Below are positions 45,101 to 57,065 of a DNA stretch of 64,000 bases, piece after piece (position 1 is the stretch's first letter; each line of letters begins with the position of its first letter). The DNA is from Lagopus muta (taxonomy: Eukaryota > Chordata > Aves > Galliformes > Phasianidae): NCBI RefSeq assembly GCF_023343835.1, contig NC_064435.1, positions 37,162,603-37,226,602 on the forward strand, read 5' to 3'. Made by a program: the position numbers and the translations under genes. The notes under the pieces were generated by a model that worked only from the letters and a program-made list of their open reading frames with translations, did not search any database and was not told the origin of the DNA.

Positions 45101-48100
45101 GACATGGAAAAAGCAAAGACCCACGTGGCAGTGCTCTGGGCCTCACAAGCTAACACCATTCCTGCCACTTTTTGGAGCTTATTTTACCTTCTCAAGTAAG
45201 TCCCAACGTTTCTTGCTTCCCAATGAGAAGAATAATGTTTACTGTCTTTCAGAAGCCAGTTCACTACTATGGACAAATTCCGCTGCTTCAGCCAACAATA
45301 ACACAAGTGACAAGCTGTTCTGGACTTCTGCAGAAAACCCCCTCACTTGTCTCAGACCAAGCAGTGGTGGTACGACTGGTGGCAATTCCATAGATGCTTT
45401 TCAAAAAATACTACTCTACTACTTTGAATCCTAGCAGTAGAAAGTAGAATGTAATACGCTTTGTAAAAAAACGTTTTGGAGTAAGCCTATATGATACGAC
45501 ATTAAAAGTGCTGGTTGCAGTCAGAATACTAATTGTATTGAAGGCTCTCCCAGTATAATCAGATCTTTTTAGATCATCTCTCTAAAGCAGGCAAAACGAG
45601 CTTTAACTTCATTGTTGTTGTAATAGATATTTAATAGAAAATAGTTTATATGTTGATAGATCCTACTGACATTACAGCAGTTATGCAACAATACTGAAGT
45701 GGCACTTCCCTGCTGCTTTCTTCACCCTCACTGCAGCAGTGCTTTTCTATTTGAGGATAAAGCCTTTGTGGCAGCATGAGGAGTGATCACCAAAATATTG
45801 TACAAATAATGCATGATGTTTTAGGCCAAACATTTGAGATTCACCTAAGATATGTCTGAATTCCTTGAGAGAAGGATAGGCATTCAAACCCCAAGTGGTT
45901 CAGGATTCTTACTCCTTTCCTAAACTTCCAGACTAGATTTTCCAATATAGTATTTTCCTAAGTTTAGATAGCTGCAGTGTAAATGGCATCTGCTGAGCTT
46001 GTAATTCGTGAGAGGAGTGCACAGTTCAGATAAAACAATTAAATGTCCATTTTGGAGTGAATCTAAACTTGCATAATTTAGCCCTACATGACTACCTCTT
46101 GGGTATTCATCTAAATTTCTGTCTTGCACTTTCATATCTACCCACTGATGCTAATAATTGAAGATTTTTGGTATATTTTGTTCTATGAATGCACTGGCTT
46201 AAAGCTCCTGGCCTTGAAGTCATTTAATGCCCCAAATATGCATTCATAACAATGAAACTGTCGCGTTCTGTATTATTATCTATACATATTTCACCATAGC
46301 TTATAGATATTCTATAAGAAAATCTAGACAGTAGAGGATACCATGTCTTTTAGTATTAAGAATTTTCAGTTAGACATAATATATTGCCATAGAATAGGAC
46401 ATCATCTAGGAAAGTGATGTTATAAAACTGATCTATATATGATCCCTTTTTTAAATCTTGCAGCTGCTGTAAGGCTCCTTCCTAATCTATGACTGTTTCT
46501 GATTTCTTATTCCTGGTATTGCTGACATCACTGTTTATTGCCTGTGTTACGCTCATTAGTTCTGTCCCATTGTCACTGGAGACAGAATCAAATAGTGTTC
46601 TTTTCCTTTTTTGCAGCTATTGCGTCTTTGCCAAGACATCAAACAGTGTGAGGGCATAAGTAGATCTTGCTGCAACACTGCCATGTTAGACATTTTTTCA
46701 GCTTACAAACCAAATTTTAGTCAGGATGAAAACGAATGGCAAAACCTGTTTTTATCCCACTCCTAAGACTACTTTACACTTCTTTTTTTTTTGATTTTAG
46801 GAATCCAGAAGCAATGAGAGCTGCTACCGAAGAAGTGCAAAGTGTTTTAGAAAGTGCTGGAGAGAAGATCAGCTTAGATGGCAACTATATTTCATTGAAC
46901 CGAAAACAGCTGGATAATATGCCAGTGCTGGGTATAACTATTTTATTCAGGAGTACCAGAAACTGCCCCACAATTTTCAATATCTTCTATTAGTTCCCAA
47001 AATAATACTTGCTATGGGATTACTATCAACCAATCGAAACCAGAACAAACATCTATTTGTTCCTTATCAATGGCTAACTATCATTCTTACCAGAATGGGA
47101 ATATTAATTCACATGAATAGCACTTTTTCCTGGGTAAGGGGATGTTCAAATACTGCTGCACAACTACATAGCATTGGACACCCATGGGTAATTCAGAACA
47201 ATACTTTGTTTACGTAAGATCAAATAAAAAAGGTGTTGTCAAATTTTATATCCCATTACAGAAGGTTATTTTCTCAGTTTTGCCTTTACCTCAATATAAA
47301 AGCCTGTTTTACTTTCAAATATTATGTTGCATCAGCTCTAAATATTTTTCCATGGGAAAGAAGATTATGTTCTTAGTCTAATCTGCAAAAAGGATAATAA
47401 CGCCAACAAAAAATGAAGAAGATACTTTCTTAGGCATTTGTAAAGTTCTGTTATATTATTTCTCGTAATAGGGTCTGATGGTGGATTTGAATAGCTCAAA
47501 AGACATAAGCTCCCTCATGGACATATACGTACTGTTTCTATGGTAACCATTTCTTTTCCTCTGCCTATAGATAGCATCATCAAGGAGGCAATGAGGCTAT
47601 CGAGTGCATCCATGACTTTCCGAGTTGCTAAGGAGGATTTCACTTTGCATTTAGAGAACGGTTTTTACAACATTCGCAAGGATGATATTGTAGCTCTTTA
47701 TCCTCAACTGTTGCATTTTGATCCAGAAATCTATGCCGATCCCTTGGTAAGTATTTATCATAGTGCATTACATTCTGAGCTCGGGCAGAAGCTAACATGC
47801 CATTCAACAGATCATTTATCAGGAGTGCCCCACAGCTGATTCACTGTTACACTCCAGACAGTCTGTTCTTAACACACAGATACTTAAAGATGGGCAAGCG
47901 AAAAAGTAAAGCCAGTGCAAGCACTGTCTATCTGAATAACATGATTTGCTATAACCAAAAACTGGGCTGGAAACCCAAGACAGCCTTCAACTTTTTGCTT
48001 TCCTCAATACGGAAAGGTTATCACTGTGGGGAGATTGAGGGAGGACAAGGGTAGTATTTTCCCAAAGATATGGAATGATCAGTGCTCAAATTCTGATGCG

Positions 48101-48678
48101 TCAACTATGATGCAAGATGTAGTGCTTATTTTAACGGGTCAGAAAAGAAAAGATACCAAAAAGATTCACCAGCTCAACTCTAGCAAAGGTCCTGAGATTA
48201 TACTGTCCCACAGGCTAGAATTTCTCAGGGGCCACACATTCCAAAAAGCAGAAAAACTGTCTTGCACAACACTGCCAGAGGCAATTCCCTCCCAGCCCGC
48301 ATTTTGTGTCTTAATAGCATTACCCAGCCCTTGGAGGTATTCGGATATCAAGTAACTCCTCTGTGGGTTTTATTACAGACATTCAAATACGATCGCTATC
48401 TCAATGAGAACAAAGAAGAGAAGACTGACTTCTACCGCAACGGTCGCAAGTTGAAGTATTATTATATGCCATTTGGAGCAGGAATAGCAAAATGCCCTGG
48501 CAGGTTATTTGCTGTCCATGAAATTAAACAATTTTTGGTTCTAGTATTTTCCTATTTTGAGATAAATCTTGTTGACAGTAACGTGCCGTGTCCTTCTTTA
48601 GATCAGTCCCGTGCAGGACTGGGTATTTTGCAACCATCCAATGACATTGACTTCAGGTACAGACTAAAATGCCTATGA
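42036..48678 (+). CDS. CYP7A1: CYP7A1, cholesterol 7-alpha-hydroxylase, complete, 6 exons
   Basis: CYP7A1 is the ER-bound P450 that converts cholesterol to 7-alpha-hydroxycholesterol, the rate-limiting step of classic bile-acid synthesis in liver. Exons are 42036-42118, 43635-43875, 44585-45195, 46801-46931, 47571-47746 and 48379-48678. They total 1542 bases, or 513 residues (human 504), with every junction GT-AG and the phases agreeing. The short first exon was read from the phase required by exon 2. It gives a hydrophobic anchor (about residues 5-23) and six arginines at 24-29, then QGEPPLENG. The I-helix region [13 protein letters not shown] is at 293-305. ExxR is E361-R364. The heme loop is [11 protein letters not shown] with ligand Cys453. 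The end [11 protein letters not shown] is conserved. There is no damage, so the enzyme is expected to be functional. It is divergent from SDCBP. Confidence 0.97.
42549..42870 (+). repeat. CR1 LINE 3' fragment in CYP7A1 intron 1
   Basis: Plus orientation. It reads GGTTGGATGTAAAGAAAAAG, TGAGGTACTGGCACAGGTGG and GTTGGACTAGATGACC with an ATTCTATGATTCTG tail. It is in the sense direction of CYP7A1. Confidence 0.92.
43635..43875 (+). CDS. CYP7A1: CYP7A1 exon 2
   Basis: Residues 28-108, 241 bases. The exon encodes [20 protein letters not shown], then FGANPLEFL and [12 protein letters not shown]. The acceptor is ttgtag and the donor gtacca. Confidence 0.96.
44585..45195 (+). CDS. CYP7A1: CYP7A1 exon 3
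   Basis: Residues 109-311 plus two bases. The exon starts AFGHGSIDP and contains [27 protein letters not shown] and the I-helix [13 protein letters not shown]. The acceptor is gtaacag. The donor gtaagt lies after AA, so the apparent continuation into a TAA stop is intronic. Confidence 0.97.
46801..46931 (+). CDS. CYP7A1: CYP7A1 exon 4
   Basis: 131 bases, residues 312-355 with split codons at both ends. The exon encodes [20 protein letters not shown] and ends PVL. The acceptor attttag follows a T-rich tract and the donor is gtataa. Confidence 0.95.
47571..47746 (+). CDS. CYP7A1: CYP7A1 exon 5: ExxR helix
   Basis: Residues 356-414. The exon encodes [20 protein letters not shown] with E361 and R364, then [14 protein letters not shown]. 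The acceptor is cctatag and the donor gtaagt. Confidence 0.96.
48379..48678 (+). CDS. CYP7A1: CYP7A1 exon 6: heme-binding loop and stop
   Basis: Residues 415-513 and TGA. The exon starts TFKYDRYL and has [20 protein letters not shown] with Cys453 as heme ligand. It continues to [11 protein letters not shown] and ends YRLKCL. The acceptor is attacag. Confidence 0.97.
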   Translation, partial: TFKYDRYLNENKEEKTDFYRNGRKLKYYYMPFGAGIAKCPGRLFAVHEIKQFLVLVFSYFEINLVDSNVPCPSLDQSRAGLGILQPSNDIDFRYRLKCL

Positions 48679-49335
48679 ATATCGATATTACTAAGTCTAT
48701 CAACTATGTACAGTATAAATACACTATCTAACCTACACTTCATATATATATTATATATATTTGCAAATGAAACATTACAAATATCAGTGGAAAAATCTAA
48801 AGGAAGATGCTACTTCATCAGCCTAAAGGAAAATATGTGATGTGTGACATATGGTAGCAGCAGACAATGGGTTAAATGCATGATGTTGATACAAAAGTTT
48901 CCAAGTTTCCCCTTTTACCAACCATTCTAAAATGCAACTAGTGGTTCTGAACTGTATTTATACAGTAGTTTTGGGGGGTTTCTTTTGGCCAGAAAGTACT
49001 TTTTCAGTATCCCAATTTTCTAATATAATTAGAAGTTTACCAGACTGTTCAAAATAGTATAAATTCAACAAGAAGTTAAATCTTATTCTTTTTTATAACT
49101 GAAACGTTGGGGATGGAAGGTTCTCCTCAGGGGTGAAGTAAAATTTTTATTGTGTAAAAGCAGTGGAAGGAAAGAGTTTCCTGGTAAAGTACCTTTATGT
49201 TTTTATGAAGAACTAGAAAAAGAGTTGAATAAAAGCTACAAAAATTTTCACGTTCTAGTGAAATTACAAAACCTGTATTATATTCACTGTAATATATTTC
49301 TTTTCAGAAAGTTGTAAATGTATTAAAATAAATGA
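48679..49335 (+). other. CYP7A1: CYP7A1 3' UTR
   Basis: An AT-rich stretch after the TGA with a (TA)n run at 48745-48763 and several ATTTA-like motifs. AATAAA occurs at 49228-49233 and 49327-49332. Either would give a 3' UTR of about 0.57-0.67 kb. Confidence 0.55.
49327..49332 (+). promoter_or_regulatory. CYP7A1: Candidate CYP7A1 poly(A) signal
   Basis: AATAAA lies within AT-rich sequence, followed within 40 bases by GTGCCTCTCT. An alternative AATAAA is at 49228-49233. Confidence 0.5.
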
Positions 49336-49452
49336 TATTATATGTACCAAGTGCCTCTCTAGATTATTGGTTTTAGTATATTAATGTTCTCAAAGGTTTA
49401 CATGCTTATCTCATGCCAACTGAGCCACCTTTACACTAGCCAGCTAAAACAA

Positions 49453-49980
49453 TAGAATCATACAATATCTCAAGTTGGAAGGGATCCATAACCATCATAA
49501 AATCATAGAATGGTTTGAGTTGGAGGGAACGTTAAAGTTCCAACCCCCCTGCCATGGACAGAGTAGCCAAACACTAGATCAGGTGCTACATTGCCCAGGA
49601 TCATTGAGTCCAACTGCTGGCTCCACACAGGACCACTCAAAATTTAAATCCTATGCCTGAGAGCATTGTCCAAATAATCCTTGAACTCTGGAAGCTCAGG
49701 GCTTTGACTGCTGCCCTGGGCAGCTTGTTCCATGCCCACCACCTCCTGACGAAGAACCTTTCAGAAACTCCCAGTCTGAACCTCCCCTAACACAACCCCA
49801 TGCCATTCTCTCAGCCCTGTTGCTGTCACTCCAGAGCAGAGACCAGTGCTGCCCCTCTGTTCCTCTCATGAGAGGCTGCAGGCCACCATGAGGCCTCTTT
49901 TCAGTGTTCTCTAGACAAACAAGTAACCTCAGCTGCTCAAGTGTCTTGATCTCTTCACCATCTTCACTGCCAATATGGAG
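49453..49980 (-). repeat. CR1 LINE 3' fragment (outer), interrupted
   Basis: The 3' tail (plus strand ATAGAATCATACAATATCTC, AAGTTGGAAGGGATCC) stops near 49490. The element resumes at about 49598 with ATCATTGAGTCCAACTGCTG and runs through GGGCAGCTTGTTCCATGCCC to about 49980. The gap holds another CR1 end. Confidence 0.85.
49497..49597 (-). repeat. CR1 LINE 3' fragment (inner, nested)
   Basis: A second CR1 3' tail (AAATCATAGAATGGTTTGAG, TTCCAACCCCCCTGCC, ACTAGATCAGGTGCT) of about 100 bp splits the outer CR1. The exact joints are uncertain by a few bases. Confidence 0.8.
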
Positions 49981-50021
49981 ATATAAAGAAGCAGCAACAA
50001 ATGCTTGTGGTTGGATTGTGC

Positions 50022-50026
50022 ACCCT
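50022..50026 (+). repeat. Target-site duplication, left (ACCCT)
   Basis: ACCCT directly abuts the TGTCA end of the solo LTR and recurs at 50549-50553. Confidence 0.8.
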
Positions 50027-50199
50027 TGTCAACGGTTTATGGGCTGGTCTGGCCCAGTTCCGTGACCAGCAGGGCGGAGGGATCTGCGGATCCGCGCCTC
50101 TGGGAAAGGGGAAGCAGGGGACCCCAAAATACTTGGAAACAACAGCACTGATCTGAGGTGGAACAAATGATTTTACTAAATATAGTATTAGTAAAATAC

Positions 50200-50202
<3 letters not shown>

Positions 50203-50233
<31 letters not shown>
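50203..50233 (+). repeat. (GA)n microsatellite inside LTR
   Basis: About fifteen GA dinucleotides in an unbroken run, likely polymorphic in length. Confidence 0.95.
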
Positions 50234-50235
<2 letters not shown>

Positions 50236-50308
50236 TGTTTGAATTGTATAGACCTCACCACAATGCTGGGGTGAGAAGTGCAGTCCAGTTGAGTGACTGA
50301 AGTACAGA

Positions 50309-50364
50309 CGGCGAAGTGCAGGCGGCAAAGCGCAGGCGGCGAAGCGCAGATAGCGAAGAGCAGG
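50309..50364 (+). repeat. 14-bp tandem repeat, four copies, inside LTR
   Basis: Units CGGCGAAGTGCAGG, CGGCAAAGCGCAGG, CGGCGAAGCGCAGA and TAGCGAAGAGCAGG follow head to tail. Confidence 0.85.
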
Positions 50365-50548
50365 CGAAGAAGAGAAATCAGGTGACCTTGCTTGGAGTTA
50401 TATCCCCTTGCTGACCGCAAAGTCTCCTGGGGAAATGTAGTTCTTCTCTGACGGATGAACATTCGGCAGATATCAAACCCCACCCCCAATGCATTACATG
50501 ATGTTATGGTGTGGAATACTGATGACCAAAAATCATAAAACCATGACA

Positions 50549-50553
50549 ACCCT
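50549..50553 (+). repeat. Target-site duplication, right (ACCCT)
   Basis: Copy of the left ACCCT immediately outside the CCATGACA end of the LTR. Confidence 0.8.
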
Positions 50554-53500
50554 TCTCTAAATTCCGTATTTCCATACGCCATCATAAGTCATACTCCATA
50601 GATGTTCCCAGTAGAGTTCCTTTAAAGCTATCATGGCCCATGTATTTCATTTTCAGTGGTAGCATGTCTGTAAGAAAACCATTTCAGGGATAGTACCATT
50701 TGGTTCTCTGTAACATCCTGTCCTTTTCTTCTGCAAATGATGGATGGGTATCACAAAATCCAGTTTTTAGTGAACCACGTTCAGACTGAAAGAAGGAGGT
50801 TTCTTATCATCTGCCAATAGAAAGAACAAATGGACTTAAAATACAGTTGTTTTCCTGTTATGTGTATCAAAGGATGTAACTTCTGTCCTTGACTTGAATG
50901 TTAGCCTCATCACAGAAAATGAAATACACAGCTATTTGATATTTTCAAATTTTACATACTGGCAGGACATCTGATCTGGCTGATAGAGCATCCTAAACAT
51001 GGAATTTTGGACTGTGTCCTAGAACTGCTTTAAATTATGTATGTTTCTCTTCTCACTATCCACCATGTTAAATGTGCAAATGTGAAGAAGTACATTTCTG
51101 CATGTGTGATTATTAACTTGTTATCTTTCTAATTTTATTTAAACTTTGCCATGTATCGCGTCTGTAATATTACAACTATTAGGTATAATGAGAGTGGCTT
51201 CAAATTATTAGCTTGGTTCTCTTCGTAAGGAAGTATCCAGGGAAGTATCCAGTACAGCCTGTTGTTGCACTTCCATCAGTTATGTTTTCACATGGTTTCT
51301 ATCAATTATAGCACTTTCAATCTAAGATAGTATTGACTCAGAGAATACATGAAAGTCAGGACACACTACCTGTGTCCTGGCACATATTAATACCATCAGA
51401 GTATCTACTCCTCCTTTCTTAAATAAGTAATGCTTAAAACAACAGTTTTTGAGGGTAGCAAAGTTATGCAATGTTTTAAGCAAATACTCTTTCTCGATGA
51501 AAATGTATTCAAAATAGAATTACAGTGGTGGAGAATGAAAGATAAATTAATTCATAAATTCCTAAATTTATTCCTAAATTAGTTCCCTGAAAAAATACAC
51601 ATCTTTCACAGCCTCTTGCCTCCTTCAAACTGACAGCTCCAGTCTGCTTTAATATTTGCTTTCAGCTCCCTTGGTCTATGAGAAATCAAAGTATTCAGTA
51701 GCTCCCAAAGCTGATCTGACTTTCAGCTACTTAAGGAATACCATTGGTAGTGAATTATGGTCAAAAACAGCACAGGATTAACCCAGTGGATTAAAATCGA
51801 GTCTGGAGCATTGTGGAGAGGTCACTGACTTCATCACGAATTGACGCTCACAGAGAAAGCACAGGCAATACAAAAAAATCAAGATCTCCAGGTTTGAATT
51901 GACTATTTGACTCTTTTTCCTCCTTCCTCTGCTGTGTGACAATCCTATCCATTGAAAAAATGTTCTCAGGTCTTTGCTTGTCTGGCCTGGTCTCACTTAC
52001 CCGGCCTTACCTACTATACCAACTGTGTATGCATTAGGTCAGACACTTGTTCTCTTTCCTAGTGATCTGAAACACATTCCTAAACCACTGAGTCTTCCCC
52101 TTGTTATATTCCTTTGTTTACCTCTTCTGGATACTTGGACAGACCTACAGGGGGTGTTGGGAAGGAAACAGGTGCTGTCTCTCTGGTTCTTCAATTCCTC
52201 CATAAAGGCTTCAGCATTTTACCTAAAGGTTCAGTTAGAGGCAGCCATCCACAGTTTTCACTGCAGCAGACATATAGAGAGAAACTTCACTTTCTATTTG
52301 AGGTTTGCTTTTTCTGTTGTTTTCCTCAGTGAGAATTAGATCAATCTTTAATGCTCAGCACATACAAGATAACTGCTACAAATAAGTTTTGGATTTGTCT
52401 ATAGCCTTCAGCCTATTTTGTACCAAGAAGGTGAAGAGCAAATAAATAAAATTTTTTCTGTGACCAGGCTGCTATTTAGAAATTTATGTGGGTTTTGAAG
52501 TCAATGCTAAAATTGTCATTGACATTTTAGTACAAAAAGTGCTTAATTGAAGTTTGCTAAATCCCTACAAATTTTCAGTTGAAATAATCTAAACCAAGGC
52601 TCTCAAAATTCTACTTGCAATTCAAATATAAAGAAGACATGGTTTTATTTGTAATGTTGATGCACACAATGACAAACTTTGCTTTGAAAATTATTTACAT
52701 TATTTTTTGAAGAAGTTGTAATAAATCTGAATCAAATGCCAAAGAGAGAGAAATACTCCTCCTAGGGCAACCATGATTAAGAAATGTCCAGCAGAGCTCC
52801 CAAGACATTTCATGTCCAAATTACTATGATCTTAGAACTGTGTTTGTGAGAATTATTCAGTGAATACAAAAGCTAGATAAAAAGATCCCACGTAAGACTA
52901 GGTCTGTGGGCCTTTCAAGACTTGACAGTCATTTGGGCCAAAAGACAATCTGAGTCTATCTAAAGTCAGGAATTGGAAATAATGAATGTCAAAGCAAGTG
53001 AATGGTGAGACAGAGACCTCCAACTGGCTCAATCTCACTGTTGTATTTGAGAAAAGTAGTACTGTGTTAAGAAAAAAAAAGATTCTGGGTCATGTGAGTA
53101 AGGTCTATGGCCATTCAGTGTGTATGGGGTTGGACTGGCAATACCTACAAACTGCTTGGGGTCTGGCTATGTCATAAAGCCACCTTGACATCAAGTTCTA
53201 GCCAAATTCATTTTAACCAGTTTTTCTATAAACTATTTTTTTCCTAACATATTCTTTCATTCAAATTATGCCCTTGTTTTAAACCTACTGAGAGCAAGAG
53301 CATTCCTAGACATAGCTCCAATGGTAGGCTAATGATCTGCCCTGCACTCAAACCTTTCCACATAAGATTTGTAATATATCTGACTCGTAACCTTCTATTG
53401 CTCTGAGTTACCTGAGTCAGCAGAAGGCTCATTCCATGAGGAATGTGGGAAGACTTCTTCCAAAATACAAACCTTGGTACTAGTTCATGCAACACAACCG

Positions 53501-55395
53501 TTTTCTAATATTAGTGATCAGATCTCCATACTTAACAACAGCCAGTTCTTGCACACCTCTCACACTGAACTAACTCAGATTTCCTAGGAGAGGCAGTGGG
53601 GCTGTTCTCTGGGCTCACAGCACCGAGGCAAGCATGAGAGTCCATATCCTGCCCCCCTCCAGCACAATGCCTTAGCTGCAGGGTTACCATAAGCTCTAGA
53701 AACCTGAACCACTGCCACACATCCCCACATGGGTGGCTCAGGTGCTCGTGCCAAAATCCCCGTTGGAGCACAGGTCTCATCACTCAGCTTCCTGTCACAT
53801 TTTCTGCTGGGATAGGAATTCTCAGCAGATGCCTGGACCCACAGCCTGTGAATTGATACTCACACAAAAAGAAATATAAAACAGTACAGTCGACCAGATC
53901 TTTTTGCCCAGTTCTGAATTTCTGTGGCATAAGGATTGCATCAGCATATTTTCAGAGGACTCTGCAGAGCAATGCCACTTTCTAGTGTTGATCTAGTGTT
54001 ACGCAGCTGAAAAGATCCAGCATAACATCCTGAGTGCTCTTCCTACTTTGTGACAAAAGAAATACAGATGAAAAGTTCAAACAGTTTTCTTACATCGATT
54101 TTCTTCTTCTTCTTTAATATTAGCAAGTATTTTTGTTCGCTGCCATGACTGCTACTTTTTCAACCCCAGTTAAACCTGTGTTACCAGGGTCACACAGATG
54201 CAAGTGAGCGAAGAAAATGGTACAAAGTCTGTGGCTGCTATGCCTCAACTAAAGTAATCAAATACTTCAGCAATCAATGCTCACCTGCCTTTCCAGGGTC
54301 ACGGACATCATGAGGTTATATGAGGGTGATTCTCTTTGCTGCTTCTCCAACAACAGTACTTTTCTCAAGACAGAAGGCAAAAAAATAAAAAATAAATAAA
54401 AATAAATAAAAATAAATAAAAAACTGTGCAAGAAATTAGGAGAATACTGAGCTGATCCAGGCTGGTATGAAGGAGGCAACCTATGCCATGTTATGTGAGG
54501 TTACATGAGTATTTCACATTACATAAATGCTGAGATACAAGCAGAAAGGAGGGAAAGACCTCACCTTCCAGATGAGAAACCCAACCATTAGGTTGGCACA
54601 GACATTCACTTTTCTCAGTGAATCCGTAGCTTTTCTCTGAAAAACTGAACAGATTCAGCAGGTCAATTTGCATGACTCCAACCTGTGCTCCTATAATTAT
54701 TCCTTCTGTAGCTGAAAAACTGTTCAATTCTGATATGGGGAAGCTCCTGATGTAAAGCAGAGCACCGAATCCACACCCTAAGGAAAGACAGTAACTGCAT
54801 GATTATGCTGTAAAGGATGGGTAGAGGTGAGGGTACCTCCTAAGAGAGGCAAAAGCGCATGATGGATCAGACACACCATGGGGTTTCAGGGCATAAGATT
54901 TTTTGGATGAGCTTTACTTGGAGCTGTGTGACTGCCTCTGTGCAGCAAACTAGGGATAGGAAGCAAGCCATGGGCAGCTGAGCGAGAGCAGGTGGCTTGT
55001 GACCTAAGCAAAAGAGACAGAATCTAGACAGTGAAAATGTTTTTACTGCTTTCAGGCTAAAAGAAAACATTACCTCATGCTGCAGTTCTTGGAAGCAACA
55101 CAATGACCTTACTAATGTAACAAGACACCTCAGCAGGATAAGACAATCTACATGTCTGAAACCGTGCTGGCCACAGCTGCTATTCACCAGCTAGGATTCA
55201 TCTGAAGAGCAACTCCACCAGGTGACCTTTTGCTGGATGCTAAGAATCAGGTAACACCACCTGATCAGTCAGCAGTGCCAGGCAGTCTGAGCCAGCTCTT
55301 TTCCAGCAGTGTGAGCACAAGGCAGCAGCAACAGCCCTGGTCGGAGGCAGTAGTGGCAGCCTTGGGACTGGAGGATGCAAAATGGAGGGGCCTTG
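50554..55395. other. Intergenic stretch downstream of CYP7A1
   Basis: No coding exon or known repeat is recognised apart from an (AAATA)n run at 54379-54422. The short open frames show no recognisable motif. The UBXN2B 3' end would be expected on the minus strand further right, but I do not see it here. Confidence 0.45.
54379..54422 (+). repeat. (AAATAAATAA)n simple repeat
   Basis: Repeated AAATAAATAAA-type units in an A-rich run of about 44 bases. Confidence 0.9.
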
Positions 55396-56395
55396 ATAGA
55401 ATCACAGAATCATAAGGGTTGGAAATCCAAGATCATCCTGTCCAACCACCCAGCTACCACCAATATTGCTCACTAAACCATAACATTCAGGACCACGTCT
55501 ACACTTTTCTTGGACACCTCTACCACCTCTCAGGCAGCCTGTTCCAATGCATGACCACCATTTCTGAGAAGAGATTATTCCTAATATCCAACCTGAACCT
55601 CCACTGTCACAACCTGAGGCCATTCCCTCTAGTCCTATCACTAGTTACATGGGAAAAGAGGCAGATCCCCACCTCGCCACAACCTCCTTTCAGGGAGGTG
55701 TAGAGAGCAATGGGGTCTGCCCTGAGTCTTCTCCCTTCCGGAATGATTAATCCCAGCTCCCTCAGCTGCTCCTCGTAAGACTTGTGATCCAAACTCCTCA
55801 CAGATTGCCTTTCTCTGGACATGCTCCAAGGCCTCAATGTCTTTCCTGTGGGGAGAGACCCAAAACAGAACACAGTACTCCAGGTGTGGCCTCAGCAGTG
55901 CTGAGTACAGAGGGATGATCATCTCCCTGCTCCTGCTGGCTGCCCTGTTTCTAATACAAGCCAGGATTCCTTCTTGGTCACCTGGGCACACTGCTGGTTC
56001 ACATTTAGCTGAGCATCAACCAACACCTCCAGATCCTTTTCCTCCACACAGCTCGCCAGCCACTCTACTGCATGGACATGTGGGCAAATGCAGTGCCCAG
56101 CACTTGGTCTTGTTGAACTTCATCCCGTTGGCCTCAGCCCATGGATCCAGACTGTCCAGGTCCTTCTGAAGGGCCTTTCAACCCAGGCAAATGAACACTT
56201 CCTCCTAGCTTGGTGTCATCTGCAAACTTACTGAGGTTACGCTCATTCCCCTCACCCAATAAAGATATTAAATAGGACAGGCCCCACTACTGACCCTCAG
56301 TGAACACCACTCATGGCCAGTTGCCAGCTGGATTTAACTCCATTCACTGCCATTCTCTGGGCCCGTTCCTCCAGACAGTTCTTTACCCAGTAGCA
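55396..56395 (-). mobile_element. CR1 LINE, ~1 kb, degraded reverse transcriptase
   Basis: The 3' tail (plus strand TAGAATCACAGAATCATAAG) is followed by the reversed C-terminal ORF2 region. Minus-strand pieces show [20 protein letters not shown] and [18 protein letters not shown] in different frames, so the coding region is broken by frameshifts. RT homology reaches to about 56395. It is older than the 37.6-kb copy. Confidence 0.88.
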
Positions 56396-56830
56396 TTGGC
56401 TGTGAGTGGTTGGAGCCTGGCCCTTGAAAGCTGCAGCACATCAGCAACTTTTTCAAGCTTCAGGGTCAGCCTAGAGCTGCTTGACAGGCTGACTCTAGAA
56501 CTATCACTGCCAAATTTTAAATGGAAGAGGCTGCCATTGAATTGCATGGAGACCTAAACTCAGAGCTCTGCTTTGAGGAGCTCCTCATTTGTGGATCCTG
56601 AAGAGTCAAGGGCAAAGCTATGTGCACAGTGCTACTCTAGATCAAAACTGAGCTCAAATAAAAGTGGAATTGTGGGTGTCTGGCAACAGAGCTCCTTTAG
56701 GGTCAGTCAGACTTTCTTCACCATGTCAAATGTCTTCAGTGACCACAGCTTTGAACGAGGATTTTCAAACTCATAGTTAATTTTAAATTGTTCTTTGACT
56801 ACATTATAGGACTTTCCATGAAATTTCTAA

Positions 56831-56854
56831 AGCAAAAAAAAAAAAAAAAAAAAA
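56831..56854 (+). repeat. Poly(A) run
   Basis: About 24 consecutive A residues. It is not attached to a recognisable retrotransposon. Confidence 0.9.
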
Positions 56855-57065
56855 AAGGAGGAACCTGAAAGAGGAAAGATCACAGCATAATTCTGTCTGA
56901 AAGCATGAAATATGTTTTTATGATAATTACAGCTTAGTTGTCAGTGAGGTGCTTCAGAAAATGTTGTCTATAGTCCCGGCGTAGGCAGAGCTATAGCAGG
57001 ATGAATATGCATCCACTATTTATGAAATGCACGGAATGCTAAAGAAGTGTTGTCAACTGCCTGAA

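Larger units (their letters stand above)
50027..50548 (-). mobile_element. Solo LTR of an endogenous retrovirus, 522 bp
   Basis: Read on the minus strand, the element begins TGTCATGG and ends CCGTTGACA, so it has TG...CA ends and a five-base inverted terminal TGTCA/TGACA. Both sides carry the 5-bp duplication ACCCT. Five bases suits ERVL-like (class III) elements, although other classes are possible. Inside are a GA/CT microsatellite (50203-50233), a 14-bp tandem repeat (50309-50364) and a TATA-like GATATAAC around 50397-50404. No internal retroviral genes remain, as expected from LTR-LTR recombination. The 182-codon open frame over it is not a gene. Confidence 0.88.

Noticed and set aside
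48740-48765. TA-rich run after CYP7A1 as a possible origin or promoter
   Set aside because: A simple (TA)n stretch in a 3' UTR with no supporting elements.
50037-50585. 182-codon minus-strand open frame
   Set aside because: It lies across the solo LTR and its GA microsatellite (translated as a Ser-Leu run), with no retroviral protein motif.
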